The notes: generated by a model not told the origin, from the sequence alone. A DNA stretch of 14,966 bases from JBOHRN01 sp050732775 (GCA_050732775.1 JBOHRN010000027.1:1-14966), one strand, 5' to 3'. Positions 1 to 6,774 are shown, counted from the stretch's first letter. Translations and numbers: made by a program.

Positions 1-8
1 CTCAGCAC

Positions 9-37
9 TTGACCCTCTTTCCGGGCCGGGGTAGATT
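9..37 (+). promoter_or_regulatory. Sigma-70-type promoter upstream of the Nfu/mrp unit
   Basis: TTGACC at 9-14 and TAGATT at 32-37 are separated by 17 bases. They match the -35 and -10 consensus at 5 of 6 and 4 of 6 positions. Transcription would start near 44 and give a leader of about 38 bases. No Shine-Dalgarno sequence follows it. It is the upstream member of an apparent promoter pair before the gene at 82. Confidence 0.5.
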
Positions 38-67
38 GCCTGTACCTGTAAACCCGCTGGCTCTGGT

Positions 68-73
68 TATAAT
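68..73 (+). promoter_or_regulatory. Perfect -10 hexamer 8 bases before a GTG start (leaderless promoter candidate)
   Basis: TATAAT at 68-73 is an exact -10 consensus. Only 8 bases separate it from the GTG at 82, so transcription would begin at or within 1-2 bases of the start codon. No Shine-Dalgarno sequence lies between them, which fits a leaderless transcript. The -35 position at 45-50 (CCTGTA) is poor, so the upstream promoter at 9-37 may be the main one or may share the work. Confidence 0.45.
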
Positions 74-81
74 ACAACGCC

Positions 82-321
82 GTGGACGTCCTGGAACGCA
101 TAGAAAGCTCGCTGGAGACCCTCCGCCCCGCCTTGCGCGGCGACGGGGGCGACGTGGAGCTAGTGGGCTTTGACGACCGGGAAGGGGTGGCCACGGTCCG
201 GCTGGTGGGAGTCTGCGGGGCCTGCCCCATCTCGCCCGTGACCGTCAAGCAGGGGATCGAGAAGCGAGTGAGGAGCATGGTGCCGGAGGTGAGAGAAGTC
301 AAAGCGGTAGAAGTTGTCTAA
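82..321 (+). CDS. Nfu-type NifU C-terminal domain Fe-S scaffold protein
   Basis: This 79-residue protein is a stand-alone NifU C-terminal domain. The family binds a [4Fe-4S] cluster, usually between two monomers, and passes it to target enzymes in the cytoplasm. The N-terminal helix followed by the RGDGGDVELV stretch (19-28) is typical. The cluster-binding CxxC is Cys45-Gly-Ala-Cys48, inside a GVCGACP segment. The length is right for the minimal single-domain form, with no IscU-like or A-type domain attached. The GTG start is the first one that gives the full domain; it has no Shine-Dalgarno sequence and follows an exact -10 hexamer by 8 bases. The next gene, an Mrp-type carrier, starts 15 bases after the stop, so the two probably form one Fe-S assembly unit. 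The family assignment is firm, but the client proteins cannot be read from the sequence. Confidence 0.93.
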   Translation: MDVLERIESSLETLRPALRGDGGDVELVGFDDREGVATVRLVGVCGACPISPVTVKQGIEKRVRSMVPEVREVKAVEVV

Positions 322-336
322 GTTGCTTTTCGGTTG

Positions 337-1485
337 ATGCCGGACCCTCCCCCGGGCCCCGACCCCCTCATCCGCCTGGTGGCGGCCGCTCTCACCGAGG
401 TGCTCCTGCCCGATGGCGAGAGCGACGTACTCTCCTCCGGCCGGGTACGAGACCTGCGCGCCGACGACGGAGGGGTGGTCCGCTTCCGCTTCGCCCTCGC
501 CCCCGACGACCCCGGCTCCCTGGTGCGGGAGGCGCGCGCCGCGGCCGAGCGGGTAGAGGGGGTTTCGCGGGTCAAGATCGACGTCGGTCTGCCGGCCGCC
601 GCCGGAGCTCCCACGGGCGGTAACGGCCACGCCACGCCTCGCCCCTCGCGGTTGCGGCCGGGGAGCGTGCCCGCCCCCACCCCCGACCCCGCGCTGCTCT
701 CCGACGTGGAACGTGTGATAGCGGTCAGCTCGGGCAAGGGCGGGGTGGGCAAGAGCACCGTGGCGGTGAACCTGGCCGCGGCCTTCGCAACGGCGGGCAA
801 GCGGGTGGGGCTGTTGGACGCCGACGTATACGGCCCCGACGTGCCCGCCATGTTCGGCGAGAAGCGCCGCCCCGTGGTCACCGGGGAGAGGGGGAGTGAG
901 AAGATAGTGCCGCTGGAGGCGCACGGGGTCCGGCTCATGTCGCTGGGGTTCCTGCTGGAGGATAACCAGCCGGCGGTCATGCGCGGCCCGCTCATAGCCG
1001 GCATCCTGCGCCAGTTCCTGGAGCAGGTGGATTGGGGTCGGCTCGACTACCTGATCGTCGACATGCCGCCGGGCACTGGCGACGCCCAGCTCTCCCTGGT
1101 GCAGAACGTAAGGGTCGACGGGGTGGTGATGGTGACCACTCCCCAGGGCGTGTCTACCGGCGACGTGGGCCGCGCCATCAAGATGTTCGAGCGGGTCAAC
1201 ACCAGGGTATTGGGCGTGGTCGAAAACATGAGCGGCTTCGTGTGCCCGTGCTGCGGCACCCGCAGCGATCTGTTCGGTAGCGGCGGGGGGCGCGAACTGG
1301 CCGCGGGCATGGCACTCCCGTTCCTCGGCGAGGTGCCGCTGGAACCGCTGGTGCGAGAGGGGGGAGACCAGGGCGAGCCCGCCGTCCTGGCAGCGCCCGC
1401 TTCACCCGCCGGGAGGGCTCTCGCCACGGTGGCCGAAAGGGTGATGGAGTTGGTGGCAGAAGCCGAACCGGCCCGGGCCGGCTAG
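337..1485 (+). CDS. mrp: Mrp/ApbC family P-loop Fe-S cluster carrier ATPase
   Basis: This 382-residue cytosolic protein belongs to the Mrp/ApbC/NBP35 family, ATPases that bind and transfer Fe-S clusters. Residues about 8-85 look like a DUF59/MIP18 domain, but a divergent one without the usual conserved cysteine. A Pro/Gly-rich linker (about 86-118) follows. The deviant Walker A GKGGVGKST spans 133-141, LLDADVYGPDVPAMFG follows it, and YLIVDMPPGTGD contains Asp242. The C-terminal cluster site NMSGFVCPCCG has Cys303, Cys305 and Cys306, with 303 and 306 forming the usual CxxC. ATG 337 is preferred over the adjacent TTG 334. No Shine-Dalgarno sequence is visible, so translation may be coupled to the Nfu gene 15 bases upstream. 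Its TAG stop shares a CTAG tetramer with the stop of the convergent gene. Confidence 0.95.
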   Translation: MPDPPPGPDPLIRLVAAALTEVLLPDGESDVLSSGRVRDLRADDGGVVRFRFALAPDDPGSLVREARAAAERVEGVSRVKIDVGLPAAAGAPTGGNGHATPRPSRLRPGSVPAPTPDPALLSDVERVIAVSSGKGGVGKSTVAVNLAAAFATAGKRVGLLDADVYGPDVPAMFGEKRRPVVTGERGSEKIVPLEAHGVRLMSLGFLLEDNQPAVMRGPLIAGILRQFLEQVDWGRLDYLIVDMPPGTGDAQLSLVQNVRVDGVVMVTTPQGVSTGDVGRAIKMFERVNTRVLGVVENMSGFVCPCCGTRSDLFGSGGGRELAAGMALPFLGEVPLEPLVREGGDQGEPAVLAAPASPAGRALATVAERVMELVAEAEPARAG

Positions 1486-1691
1486 GAGTCCAACCACGCC
1501 TGGTCCGCCGCCGTGATCTCGCGGCGCGACCTCTCCCACCCTACCAGCTTCAGCGCCAGCCAGCCGAGCAACAGAATAGGGGCTAGTTGGAAGAGCAGGA
1601 AACCGGCGAGCCCGAAAGCTGCGCTGAGCGCCGCCAGCAGCACCACGCCCATTACCCCCACCAGCAAGAGTACCAAGAGCATCTCCAACAT
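1482..1691 (-). CDS. Small membrane protein, unknown function, last gene of the ECF sigma operon
   Basis: I do not recognise this 69-residue protein. Residues 1-53 are almost wholly hydrophobic and can form two membrane helices (about 2-24 and 27-50). A short charged C-terminal tail, WERSRREITAADQ and a few more residues, would be cytoplasmic by the positive-inside rule. An in-frame ATG four codons upstream (1703) is less likely, because a strong GGAGGT sits just before the ATG at 1691. The gene starts 24 bases after the stop of the bactofilin-like gene on the same strand, so it is probably the distal gene of the sigma / anti-sigma operon. Its stop overlaps the mrp stop in one CTAG. It may be an accessory of the larger membrane protein upstream, but nothing in the sequence proves that. 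Confidence 0.7.
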   Translation of the reverse strand: MLEMLLVLLLVGVMGVVLLAALSAAFGLAGFLLFQLAPILLLGWLALKLVGWERSRREITAADQAWLDS

Positions 1692-1695
1692 TGTA

Positions 1696-1701
1696 ACCTC
1701 C
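1696..1701 (-). promoter_or_regulatory. Ribosome binding site that decides the start at 1691
   Basis: On the minus strand GGAGGT lies 4 bases before the ATG at 1691. The upstream in-frame ATG (1703) overlaps this same sequence and has no comparable site of its own, so the shorter protein is the better call. Confidence 0.7.
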
Positions 1702-1715
1702 ATTTTATGGTTTAC

Positions 1716-2828
1716 TTAGACCTGCTCTCCCTCCGCCTCGCCGGCGAACAGGTCGCTTTCGGGCCGGTAGGCGAAGTTGCGCCGCGAGCCCGCCCGGGAG
1801 AGGATAACGGCCCCCAACCCCACCGTGGCCGCGGCCCAGATCACCAACCAGCCGAGGAGTTGAATCAAATAGCCCACGACCCCCAGAAAACCGGTCATCC
1901 CCATCAGGTGGGCGGCGATTAGCGGGACCACCAGGATACCGAGTCCCGCGAACAGGTAGGCGTACGAGTTCCAGTAACGCAGCAGCTCTTCACGCCGCTC
2001 GACGGTCCTCTCGCCGATGGCGTGGGCCGCGCCCAGGAGTCCCAGCCCGACCGCCGCCACCGCGGCCAGCCAGTAGAGCGGCACCGCCACGATCAGCAGC
2101 GGGATGCCGATGATCGAGATGACCAGCGCCAGACAGAGAAAGACGAACGCCGGTAAGATCAGGAAGGCGCTCACCAGCCCCACCACCCCGGAGCGGAGCG
2201 CGGAGGCGCGCACCGTATCGCTCACCGTCTCCAGGTAGCGGCGGCCGTAGAAGACCAGCAGCGCCCCCGCCCCGGCCAGCACCAACCCCAGCGCCAGGGT
2301 AGAGAGGATCTTGGCGATACCGGTGCCCAACCGAGCCAGCGGGCTCACGCGTACTTCGCCTCCGCCCCCTCTTAGCTTCTCCACCCGCTCGCCTCCGATG
2401 GTGCCGCCCCGGTTGCGGATGCTTCCGCCCATCACCACCACGTCTCCCCGCACGCGGCTCCCTTCGTAGAGGATCAGGCTCCCGCCCAACACCACCGCGT
2501 CGCCCCGTACCTCGCCCCGCACCCTGAGGGTGCCGCCGATCACCACCGCGTCGCGCACCGACTGGTCGCTTTCGATGGTACGGCTGCCGCCGAACAGGGA
2601 GACCACGTCGCCCAGGTTTCGCCGCCGGGTAGCTCCCCCGGCGTCTTCTTCCGCCGTCCGGGGTAGGGTGTCGGCCGCGCTGATGTTGGCGCTCGCGGTG
2701 TCGCCTGTGGTGTCTTGCGCCACGAGCGGAGCCGCCGAGAAGAGAACCAGGAGCGCGGCGGTAAGCCACACCGCGGGGTGTATAACGGGCCGGACCGTGC
2801 CGGCGGCGTTAGGCATGGGCGTGTACAT
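1716..2828 (-). CDS. Membrane protein with bactofilin-like polymer-forming ectodomain
   Basis: This 370-residue protein has a signal peptide (about 1-37, ending LVA before Gln38), a low-complexity linker, then a repeat block at 92-147. The block holds three turns beginning DAVVIGG, DAVVLGG and DVVVMGG, spaced about 18-19 residues apart. This is the periodicity of a bactofilin-type right-handed beta-helix ('polymer-forming cytoskeletal' proteins). About five membrane helices follow (roughly 171-194, 215-240, 243-270, 290-310, 317-345), with a short acidic tail. With a signal peptide the repeat block would sit outside the inner membrane, unlike cytosolic bactofilins. The first ATG is chosen because a GGTGG lies just upstream; a second ATG at 2816 is possible. 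It overlaps the anti-sigma gene by 20 bases and is probably part of the same envelope-stress operon. The fold assignment is from motif reading, and the function is inferred. Confidence 0.75.
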   Translation of the reverse strand: MYTPMPNAAGTVRPVIHPAVWLTAALLVLFSAAPLVAQDTTGDTASANISAADTLPRTAEEDAGGATRRRNLGDVVSLFGGSRTIESDQSVRDAVVIGGTLRVRGEVRGDAVVLGGSLILYEGSRVRGDVVVMGGSIRNRGGTIGGERVEKLRGGGGEVRVSPLARLGTGIAKILSTLALGLVLAGAGALLVFYGRRYLETVSDTVRASALRSGVVGLVSAFLILPAFVFLCLALVISIIGIPLLIVAVPLYWLAAVAAVGLGLLGAAHAIGERTVERREELLRYWNSYAYLFAGLGILVVPLIAAHLMGMTGFLGVVGYLIQLLGWLVIWAAATVGLGAVILSRAGSRRNFAYRPESDLFAGEAEGEQV

Positions 2829-3435
2829 TCGGTTCCACCGGGGTTTTCAGGAGTTTGACCAGACCCCACAGGGCGGCCGGCGTGCTCGCCAGAAAGATGA
2901 CCAGGGCGGCGGCGAGCACGGTCAGGGCCACGCCGGGTAGAGCGCCCAGCAGGACTTGCGCTGCGATGGCCGGTTCGGAGCCGGCTACGCCGTCCGTTAC
3001 GCCCGCGAGGAAGGCCGGCACACTCTCTCCCAACCAGACCGTGGCCCAGCGCCACGCGGAGGCGGCGCTGATCGGAGTCCACGCGATCCAAGCCGCGGCC
3101 GCCACCAGAGCTGTGGCCGGCACCATGAGCGAGGCCAGGAGGAACCGCCAGCCGCGGGTAGTGCGGGGGACCAGCCGCCCGAGCCACGCCGTCACCGGGT
3201 CTTCGGCGCGACGGGTCTTTACCCGCGCCATGACCCCCTTCGCGAAGTCGGCGGCGGGCGAGAAGCCGGGTAGAGAGGCCAGGGCTATCGCCAGGGCTCG
3301 GTACTCGGCCAGCAGGGCGCGGCAACGGGCGCAGACGCGCAGGTGCCGCTGGGCCGGTGAGCGTTTCCCGGCGGGAAGCTCGCCTCCGGCCAACGCCTGG
3401 AGCGTTCCTTCGGAAAGGTGGTCTGGTTCTTTCAC
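2809..3435 (-). CDS. Transmembrane anti-sigma factor with HxxxCxxC zinc motif
   Basis: The 208-residue protein starts with a ZAS-type zinc-binding domain: His31-x3-Cys35-x2-Cys38, with His6 as a possible further ligand. Proteins of this kind bind their partner ECF sigma factor in the cytoplasm and hold it inactive. A linker follows, then hydrophobic stretches at about 96-119, 130-147 and 159-183 that anchor it in the inner membrane. Multi-pass anchoring differs from the common single-pass RseA layout. The GTG start has an AGGGAG eight bases upstream. It lies 95 bases after the ECF sigma gene on the same strand and overlaps the next gene by 20 bases, so the three are very likely co-transcribed. 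The inducing signal is not evident; membrane topology and the neighbouring beta-helix membrane protein suggest an envelope cue. Confidence 0.85.
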   Translation of the reverse strand: MKEPDHLSEGTLQALAGGELPAGKRSPAQRHLRVCARCRALLAEYRALAIALASLPGFSPAADFAKGVMARVKTRRAEDPVTAWLGRLVPRTTRGWRFLLASLMVPATALVAAAAWIAWTPISAASAWRWATVWLGESVPAFLAGVTDGVAGSEPAIAAQVLLGALPGVALTVLAAALVIFLASTPAALWGLVKLLKTPVEPNVHAHA

Positions 3436-3530
3436 CGTATGATCTCCCTGACGATTTTTCTTGCGCCTCGCACCGGGCTGCTTCTCAACGGCCCTTCAAC
3501 GGACAGTACGGAAACGGCCTTCACGAAGTT

Positions 3531-4127
3531 TCAGTTCATCTCTTCACGGACCCCCGCCAACGCCTCGCGCAGCTCCGCCCGGGCGCGGAAGATATACGTC
3601 TTCACGGTGCCCAGGGGTATCTCCATGATCTCGGAAATCTCTTCGTAGCCGTATCCCTGCACGTGACGCAGCGTAACCGCGCTGCGGTACTCGGGGCGCA
3701 GCGCGCCGATGGCCCGCTCGAGGCTGGCCCCCAACTCCCGCGCCTCCAGCCGCTCTGCGGGCGTCTCGTCGGCCGATACGGCGGTTATCTGGCCGGCTTG
3801 CTGCTCTCCGCCCGCGGTGTGGGGCGAGCCGTGGAGCGAGACCGTGTCTAACTCCCGTTTGCGCAGTTGATCGATGGCCAGGTTGTTGGCGATCTTGAAA
3901 ATCCAACTCGAGAATTTGTACTTTGGGTCGTAGCGCCCGATGGAGTTGAACACCCTCACGAACGTTTCCTGGGCCAGATCCTCGGCCGTCTCCCGGTTGC
4001 GCACCAGGCGGTATACGAGCGAGAAGACGGGCCCTTGGTAACGGGCCAAGAGCTCGCGGTACGCCCGCCCGCTCCCAGCGGCGGCGCGGCGGACCAACTC
4101 CTGGTCGGTCGGCTGATTGGATGCCAA
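3531..4127 (-). CDS. ECF (group IV) RNA polymerase sigma factor, RpoE-like
   Basis: The 198-residue protein has sigma region 2 at about 23-92, including DLAQETFVRVF (50-60) and KFSSWIFKIANNLAIDQLRK (71-90). A variable linker (about 95-130) follows, then region 4 at about 133-190 with the helix-turn-helix YEEISEIMEIPLGTVKTYIF. It would direct RNA polymerase to a small regulon. It heads an operon with a zinc anti-sigma factor and two membrane proteins, so it is probably released by an envelope signal. The only plausible start is a TTG at 4127: the in-frame stop lies eight codons upstream, there is no ATG or GTG between, and no Shine-Dalgarno sequence is visible. The N-terminus (SNQPTDQELVRRAAAG) is complete for the family. 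The choice of TTG could mean weak translation, or a small sequence error upstream. Confidence 0.92.
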   Translation of the reverse strand: MASNQPTDQELVRRAAAGSGRAYRELLARYQGPVFSLVYRLVRNRETAEDLAQETFVRVFNSIGRYDPKYKFSSWIFKIANNLAIDQLRKRELDTVSLHGSPHTAGGEQQAGQITAVSADETPAERLEARELGASLERAIGALRPEYRSAVTLRHVQGYGYEEISEIMEIPLGTVKTYIFRARAELREALAGVREEMN

Positions 4128-4157
4128 TGATGAGCGTGCGGCGCGGTCTTTTCATCC

Positions 4158-4183
4158 TTACGGCCAGCGGTGCCGGGAGTTTC
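4158..4183 (-). promoter_or_regulatory. Possible ECF-type promoter of the sigma operon (autoregulation)
   Basis: On the minus strand GAAAC (4183-4179) and CGTAA (4162-4158) are 16 bases apart. Many ECF sigma factors recognise an AAC-containing -35 and a CGT-containing -10 at about this spacing, often in front of their own gene. Transcription would start about 20 bases before the TTG at 4127. The match is short and could be chance. Confidence 0.3.
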
Positions 4184-4198
4184 GCCACCGCCCGATGG

Positions 4199-4227
4199 TT
4201 GCTCCACTTCCGCCCTCCCGGTACCTT
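4199..4227 (+). promoter_or_regulatory. Sigma-70-type promoter of the ubiE-ubiD operon
   Basis: TTGCTC (4199-4204) and TACCTT (4222-4227) are 17 bases apart, keeping the most conserved TTG and TA...T positions. The predicted start near 4234 gives a leader of about 35 bases to the ATG of ubiE. The element overlaps no gene and lies in the 141-base region shared with the divergent sigma operon. Confidence 0.45.
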
Positions 4228-4268
4228 TCAACTTACGTCAAGGTAGCCCGCCCCCCGCCACTTCGCGA

Positions 4269-4988
4269 ATGTCCGCCGCACCACCCGCCGCAGATGAGAA
4301 GGCCCGTTACGTCAAAAGGATGTTCGGCGCCATCGCCCCGCGCTACGACCTTCTCAACCACCTCCTCTCCGCGGGTGTCGACCGGCGCTGGCGCAAAGCC
4401 GCGGTGGAGCGGCTCGACTGGGAGGGGGCGCCCGGCGGAATCTACCTGGACGCCTGCGCGGGCACGCTCGACTTGTCGCTGGAGTTGGAGTGGCGCTCCG
4501 GTTTCGAGGGCACGGTGGTCGGCTCTGACTTCTCGCTGCCCATGCTCGCGCGCGGACAGGGCAAGCTTGAAGGTTCGGGCGTCCAGCCACTCTGCGCCGA
4601 CACGCTGCGGCTCCCGTTCAGCGACGAAACTTTCGACGGCGCCCTGGTCGGCTTCGGGGTCCGTAACCTGGCCGCTCTGGACGCCGGGCTGAAAGAGCTG
4701 GCCCGGGTTCTCAAGCCCGGCGCGCGGCTGGTGATCCTCGAGTTCACCACGCCTCCGCGCCAACCACTGCGCTCACTGTACTTACTTTACTTCCGTTACC
4801 TTTTGCCGCTGATTGGGAAGCTCGTCTCCCGGCACGGCGAGGCGTACTCGTACCTACCCGCCTCGGTGCTCGAGTTTCCTGAACCAGAGGAGTTGGCGGA
4901 GCGCATGACGCACGCCGGCTTCCGGAGCCCCCGCTGGGAGTTGCGCACGGGGGGGATAGCCGCGCTACATTGGGGAGAGCGGGAATGA
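4269..4988 (+). CDS. ubiE: Demethylmenaquinone/ubiquinone methyltransferase UbiE (MenG)
   Basis: This 239-residue class I SAM-dependent enzyme methylates the ring of a prenylated quinone precursor. The diagnostic N-terminus YVKRMFGAIAPRYDLLNHLL (14-33) and GVDRRW are present, as are VVGSDFSLPMLARG, DTLRLPFSDETFDGALVGFG (111-130), ARVLKPGARLVILEF and the late LYFRYLLPLIG and SYLPAS segments. The SAM-binding motif I reads DACAGTLD (61-68) where most homologues have a CGTGD core, so one glycine is replaced by leucine. ATG 4269 is chosen because the family begins just before this point; upstream in-frame codons encode an unrelated Pro/Ser-rich stretch. There is no clear Shine-Dalgarno sequence. 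It overlaps the next gene by ATGA. With ubiD two genes on, it points to menaquinone modification. Confidence 0.93.
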   Translation: MSAAPPAADEKARYVKRMFGAIAPRYDLLNHLLSAGVDRRWRKAAVERLDWEGAPGGIYLDACAGTLDLSLELEWRSGFEGTVVGSDFSLPMLARGQGKLEGSGVQPLCADTLRLPFSDETFDGALVGFGVRNLAALDAGLKELARVLKPGARLVILEFTTPPRQPLRSLYLLYFRYLLPLIGKLVSRHGEAYSYLPASVLEFPEPEELAERMTHAGFRSPRWELRTGGIAALHWGERE

Positions 4989-5266
4989 GCCGGGCTTTTT
5001 TCGCGCTCCTGGGCACCTCCCTGCTGCTCACCTTTATTACCTGTTGCGTGGTCTCGGCCGTGCTCCAGATAGTCGCCTGGTCGCGGCACTCCCGTCCGGG
5101 GGTCAGGGTCGACCTCAAGGCCCTTTGGAGTCCGGAGGGGTACTTTGACGGGGTGGGGCGGCGCCAAGTCCGGCTGGCGAGGACCGTGCTGTTGATCGGC
5201 GGCGTGGCGTATCTGACTTTCGGCGCGCTGGTAGTGATGGGAAACCTCGTAACGGGAACCCGGTAA
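4985..5266 (+). CDS. Small two-helix membrane protein between ubiE and ubiD, unknown function
   Basis: I do not recognise this 93-residue protein. It has a membrane helix at about 5-32 (with a Cys-Cys pair, Thr-Cys-Cys-Val), a polar central loop with basic residues (34-64, including SRHSRPGVRVDLKALW), and a second helix at about 65-87. The ATG at 4985 overlaps the ubiE stop (ATGA) and has GGAGAG upstream, a good ribosome binding site. Its stop is 2 bases before the ubiD start. This tight packing between two quinone-biosynthesis genes strongly suggests co-transcription and translational coupling. A role at the membrane with the quinone enzymes is possible, but that is guilt by association only. 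Confidence 0.78.
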   Translation: MSRAFFALLGTSLLLTFITCCVVSAVLQIVAWSRHSRPGVRVDLKALWSPEGYFDGVGRRQVRLARTVLLIGGVAYLTFGALVVMGNLVTGTR

Positions 5267-5268
5267 CG

Positions 5269-6747
5269 ATGTCGAAAACCTTTCAAAACCTGCCCGAATT
5301 TCTTGCTCATCTCGACCAGACGGGCCAGCTCGCGCGCGTCACGCGGCCGGTATCCGTAGAGCTTGAGATGTGCGAGATCGCCGACCGTACCATGAAGCTG
5401 GAGGGCGGCGGACCGGCCCTTCTGTTCGAGAAACCCCTGCTCCCGAACGGTCGCGAAGCCGGCATGCCGGTGGCCATGAACGTCTTCGGTTCGTGGCGCC
5501 GGATCACGGCGGCGCTCGGTGTGGAGGCTCTGGAGGAGCACGCCGGGCGCATCCGCGAACTGTCCAGACCCGAGGTACCAGGTGGACTTTGGGGCAAGGT
5601 CCAGACCCTGGCTAAGTTCGCCGGGCTGCGCAAAGTTCCTCCCCGCCCTTACCGTGGCCGGCCGCCGTGCCGGCAGGTGGTGCTCGAGCACGGTGACTTT
5701 GACTTGACCACCTTCCCGGTCCTCAAGACTTGGCCGCAGGACGGCGGTCCCTTCATTACTCTACCCATGGTCATGACCCGCGACCCCGAGAGCGGAGTCC
5801 AGAACGTGGGCATGTACCGGATGCAGCTGCTCGGGCCCGACTCCACCGCCATGCACTGGCAGCAGCACAAGGGCGGGGCCGCCCACTTCCGCAAGTACCG
5901 CGAGCGGGGCGAGCGCATGCCGGTGGCCGTCGCCCTGGGCGGCGACCCGGCCATGATGTACACTCCGAGCGCGCCGTTGCCGCCGGGCATCGACGAGTTC
6001 ATGCTGGGGGGGTTCCTGCGCCGCGAGCCGGTTTACTACACGGAAACGGAGGATGGTCTCAAGCTTCCGGCAGAAGCCGAGATCGTCCTGGAGGGGTACG
6101 TGGATCCGGCCGAAGAGCCGGTAACGGAGGGGCCGTTCGGAGACCACACCGGCTTCTACGCGTTGGAAGACCCATACCCGCGCTTCCACGTCACCCGCGT
6201 CACCACCCGCGAGAACCCGGTCTACCCGGCCACCATCGTGGGCCGCCCGCCGGTCGAGGACGTATACCTGGGTGGGGCCACGGAGCGCATCTTCCTACCC
6301 CTGGCGCAGCTCACCCTGCCCGAGTTAGTGGACTACCACATGCCGCCCGAGGGGGTGTTCCACAACCTGGTCTTCGTGGCCATCAAAAAGGAGTATCCGG
6401 GTCACGCCTATAAGGTGATGAACGGCTTGTGGGGGATGGGGCTGCTCTCGCTGGCCAAGGTGATCGTAGTGGTAGACCACTTCATCGACGTGCAAAACGT
6501 CAAAGAGGCGTGGTGGTACACCCTCGGCAACATCGACCCCGAGCGTGACGTGATTTTCACCAGGGGGCCGGTGGACGATCTGGACCACTCCGCCCGGATA
6601 GCGTCTTACGGCTCCAAGATGGGTATCGACGCCACCCGCAAGTGGCCGGAGGAGGGGTTCACCCGCCGCTGGCCCGACCTCATCGAGATGGACCCCGCGG
6701 TCAAGAAAAAGGTGGATCTTTACTGGCAGGAACTGGGGATTGGCTAG
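5269..6747 (+). CDS. ubiD: UbiD family decarboxylase (prFMN-dependent)
   Basis: The 492-residue protein is a full-length UbiD-family decarboxylase; the family uses prenylated FMN made by UbiX, which is not in this window. Seen motifs are NVGMYRMQ (Asn179 and Arg184, aligned with the metal/prFMN site and catalytic arginine), QQHKGGA (His200), IDEF (Glu243), AEIVLEG (Glu275) and the signature EGPFGDHTGFY (288-298). Members decarboxylate 4-hydroxy-3-polyprenylbenzoate (ubiquinone) or the prenylated dihydroxynaphthoate of the futalosine menaquinone route. Since UbiE occurs in both quinone pathways, the sequence alone does not settle the substrate. The ATG is 2 bases after the upstream membrane-protein gene, so expression is probably coupled. 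A convergent pccB gene follows after 88 bases. Confidence 0.93.
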   Translation: MSKTFQNLPEFLAHLDQTGQLARVTRPVSVELEMCEIADRTMKLEGGGPALLFEKPLLPNGREAGMPVAMNVFGSWRRITAALGVEALEEHAGRIRELSRPEVPGGLWGKVQTLAKFAGLRKVPPRPYRGRPPCRQVVLEHGDFDLTTFPVLKTWPQDGGPFITLPMVMTRDPESGVQNVGMYRMQLLGPDSTAMHWQQHKGGAAHFRKYRERGERMPVAVALGGDPAMMYTPSAPLPPGIDEFMLGGFLRREPVYYTETEDGLKLPAEAEIVLEGYVDPAEEPVTEGPFGDHTGFYALEDPYPRFHVTRVTTRENPVYPATIVGRPPVEDVYLGGATERIFLPLAQLTLPELVDYHMPPEGVFHNLVFVAIKKEYPGHAYKVMNGLWGMGLLSLAKVIVVVDHFIDVQNVKEAWWYTLGNIDPERDVIFTRGPVDDLDHSARIASYGSKMGIDATRKWPEEGFTRRWPDLIEMDPAVKKKVDLYWQELGIG

Positions 6748-6774
6748 GTGGCGCTCAGTTCGGCAAAGCTCGTG

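Noticed and set aside
160..1004. Long minus-strand frames opposite the Nfu and mrp genes
   Set aside because: They are compositionally odd (Arg/Pro/Ser/Gly-rich) and antisense to clear Nfu and Mrp motifs, so they are shadows.
4236..4241. TTGACG on the minus strand as a -35 for the sigma operon
   Set aside because: No acceptable -10 lies 16-18 bases downstream (GGAGGG there).
5649..6413. Open frames in both directions within ubiD
   Set aside because: No motif, no ribosome site, and full overlap with conserved UbiD residues.
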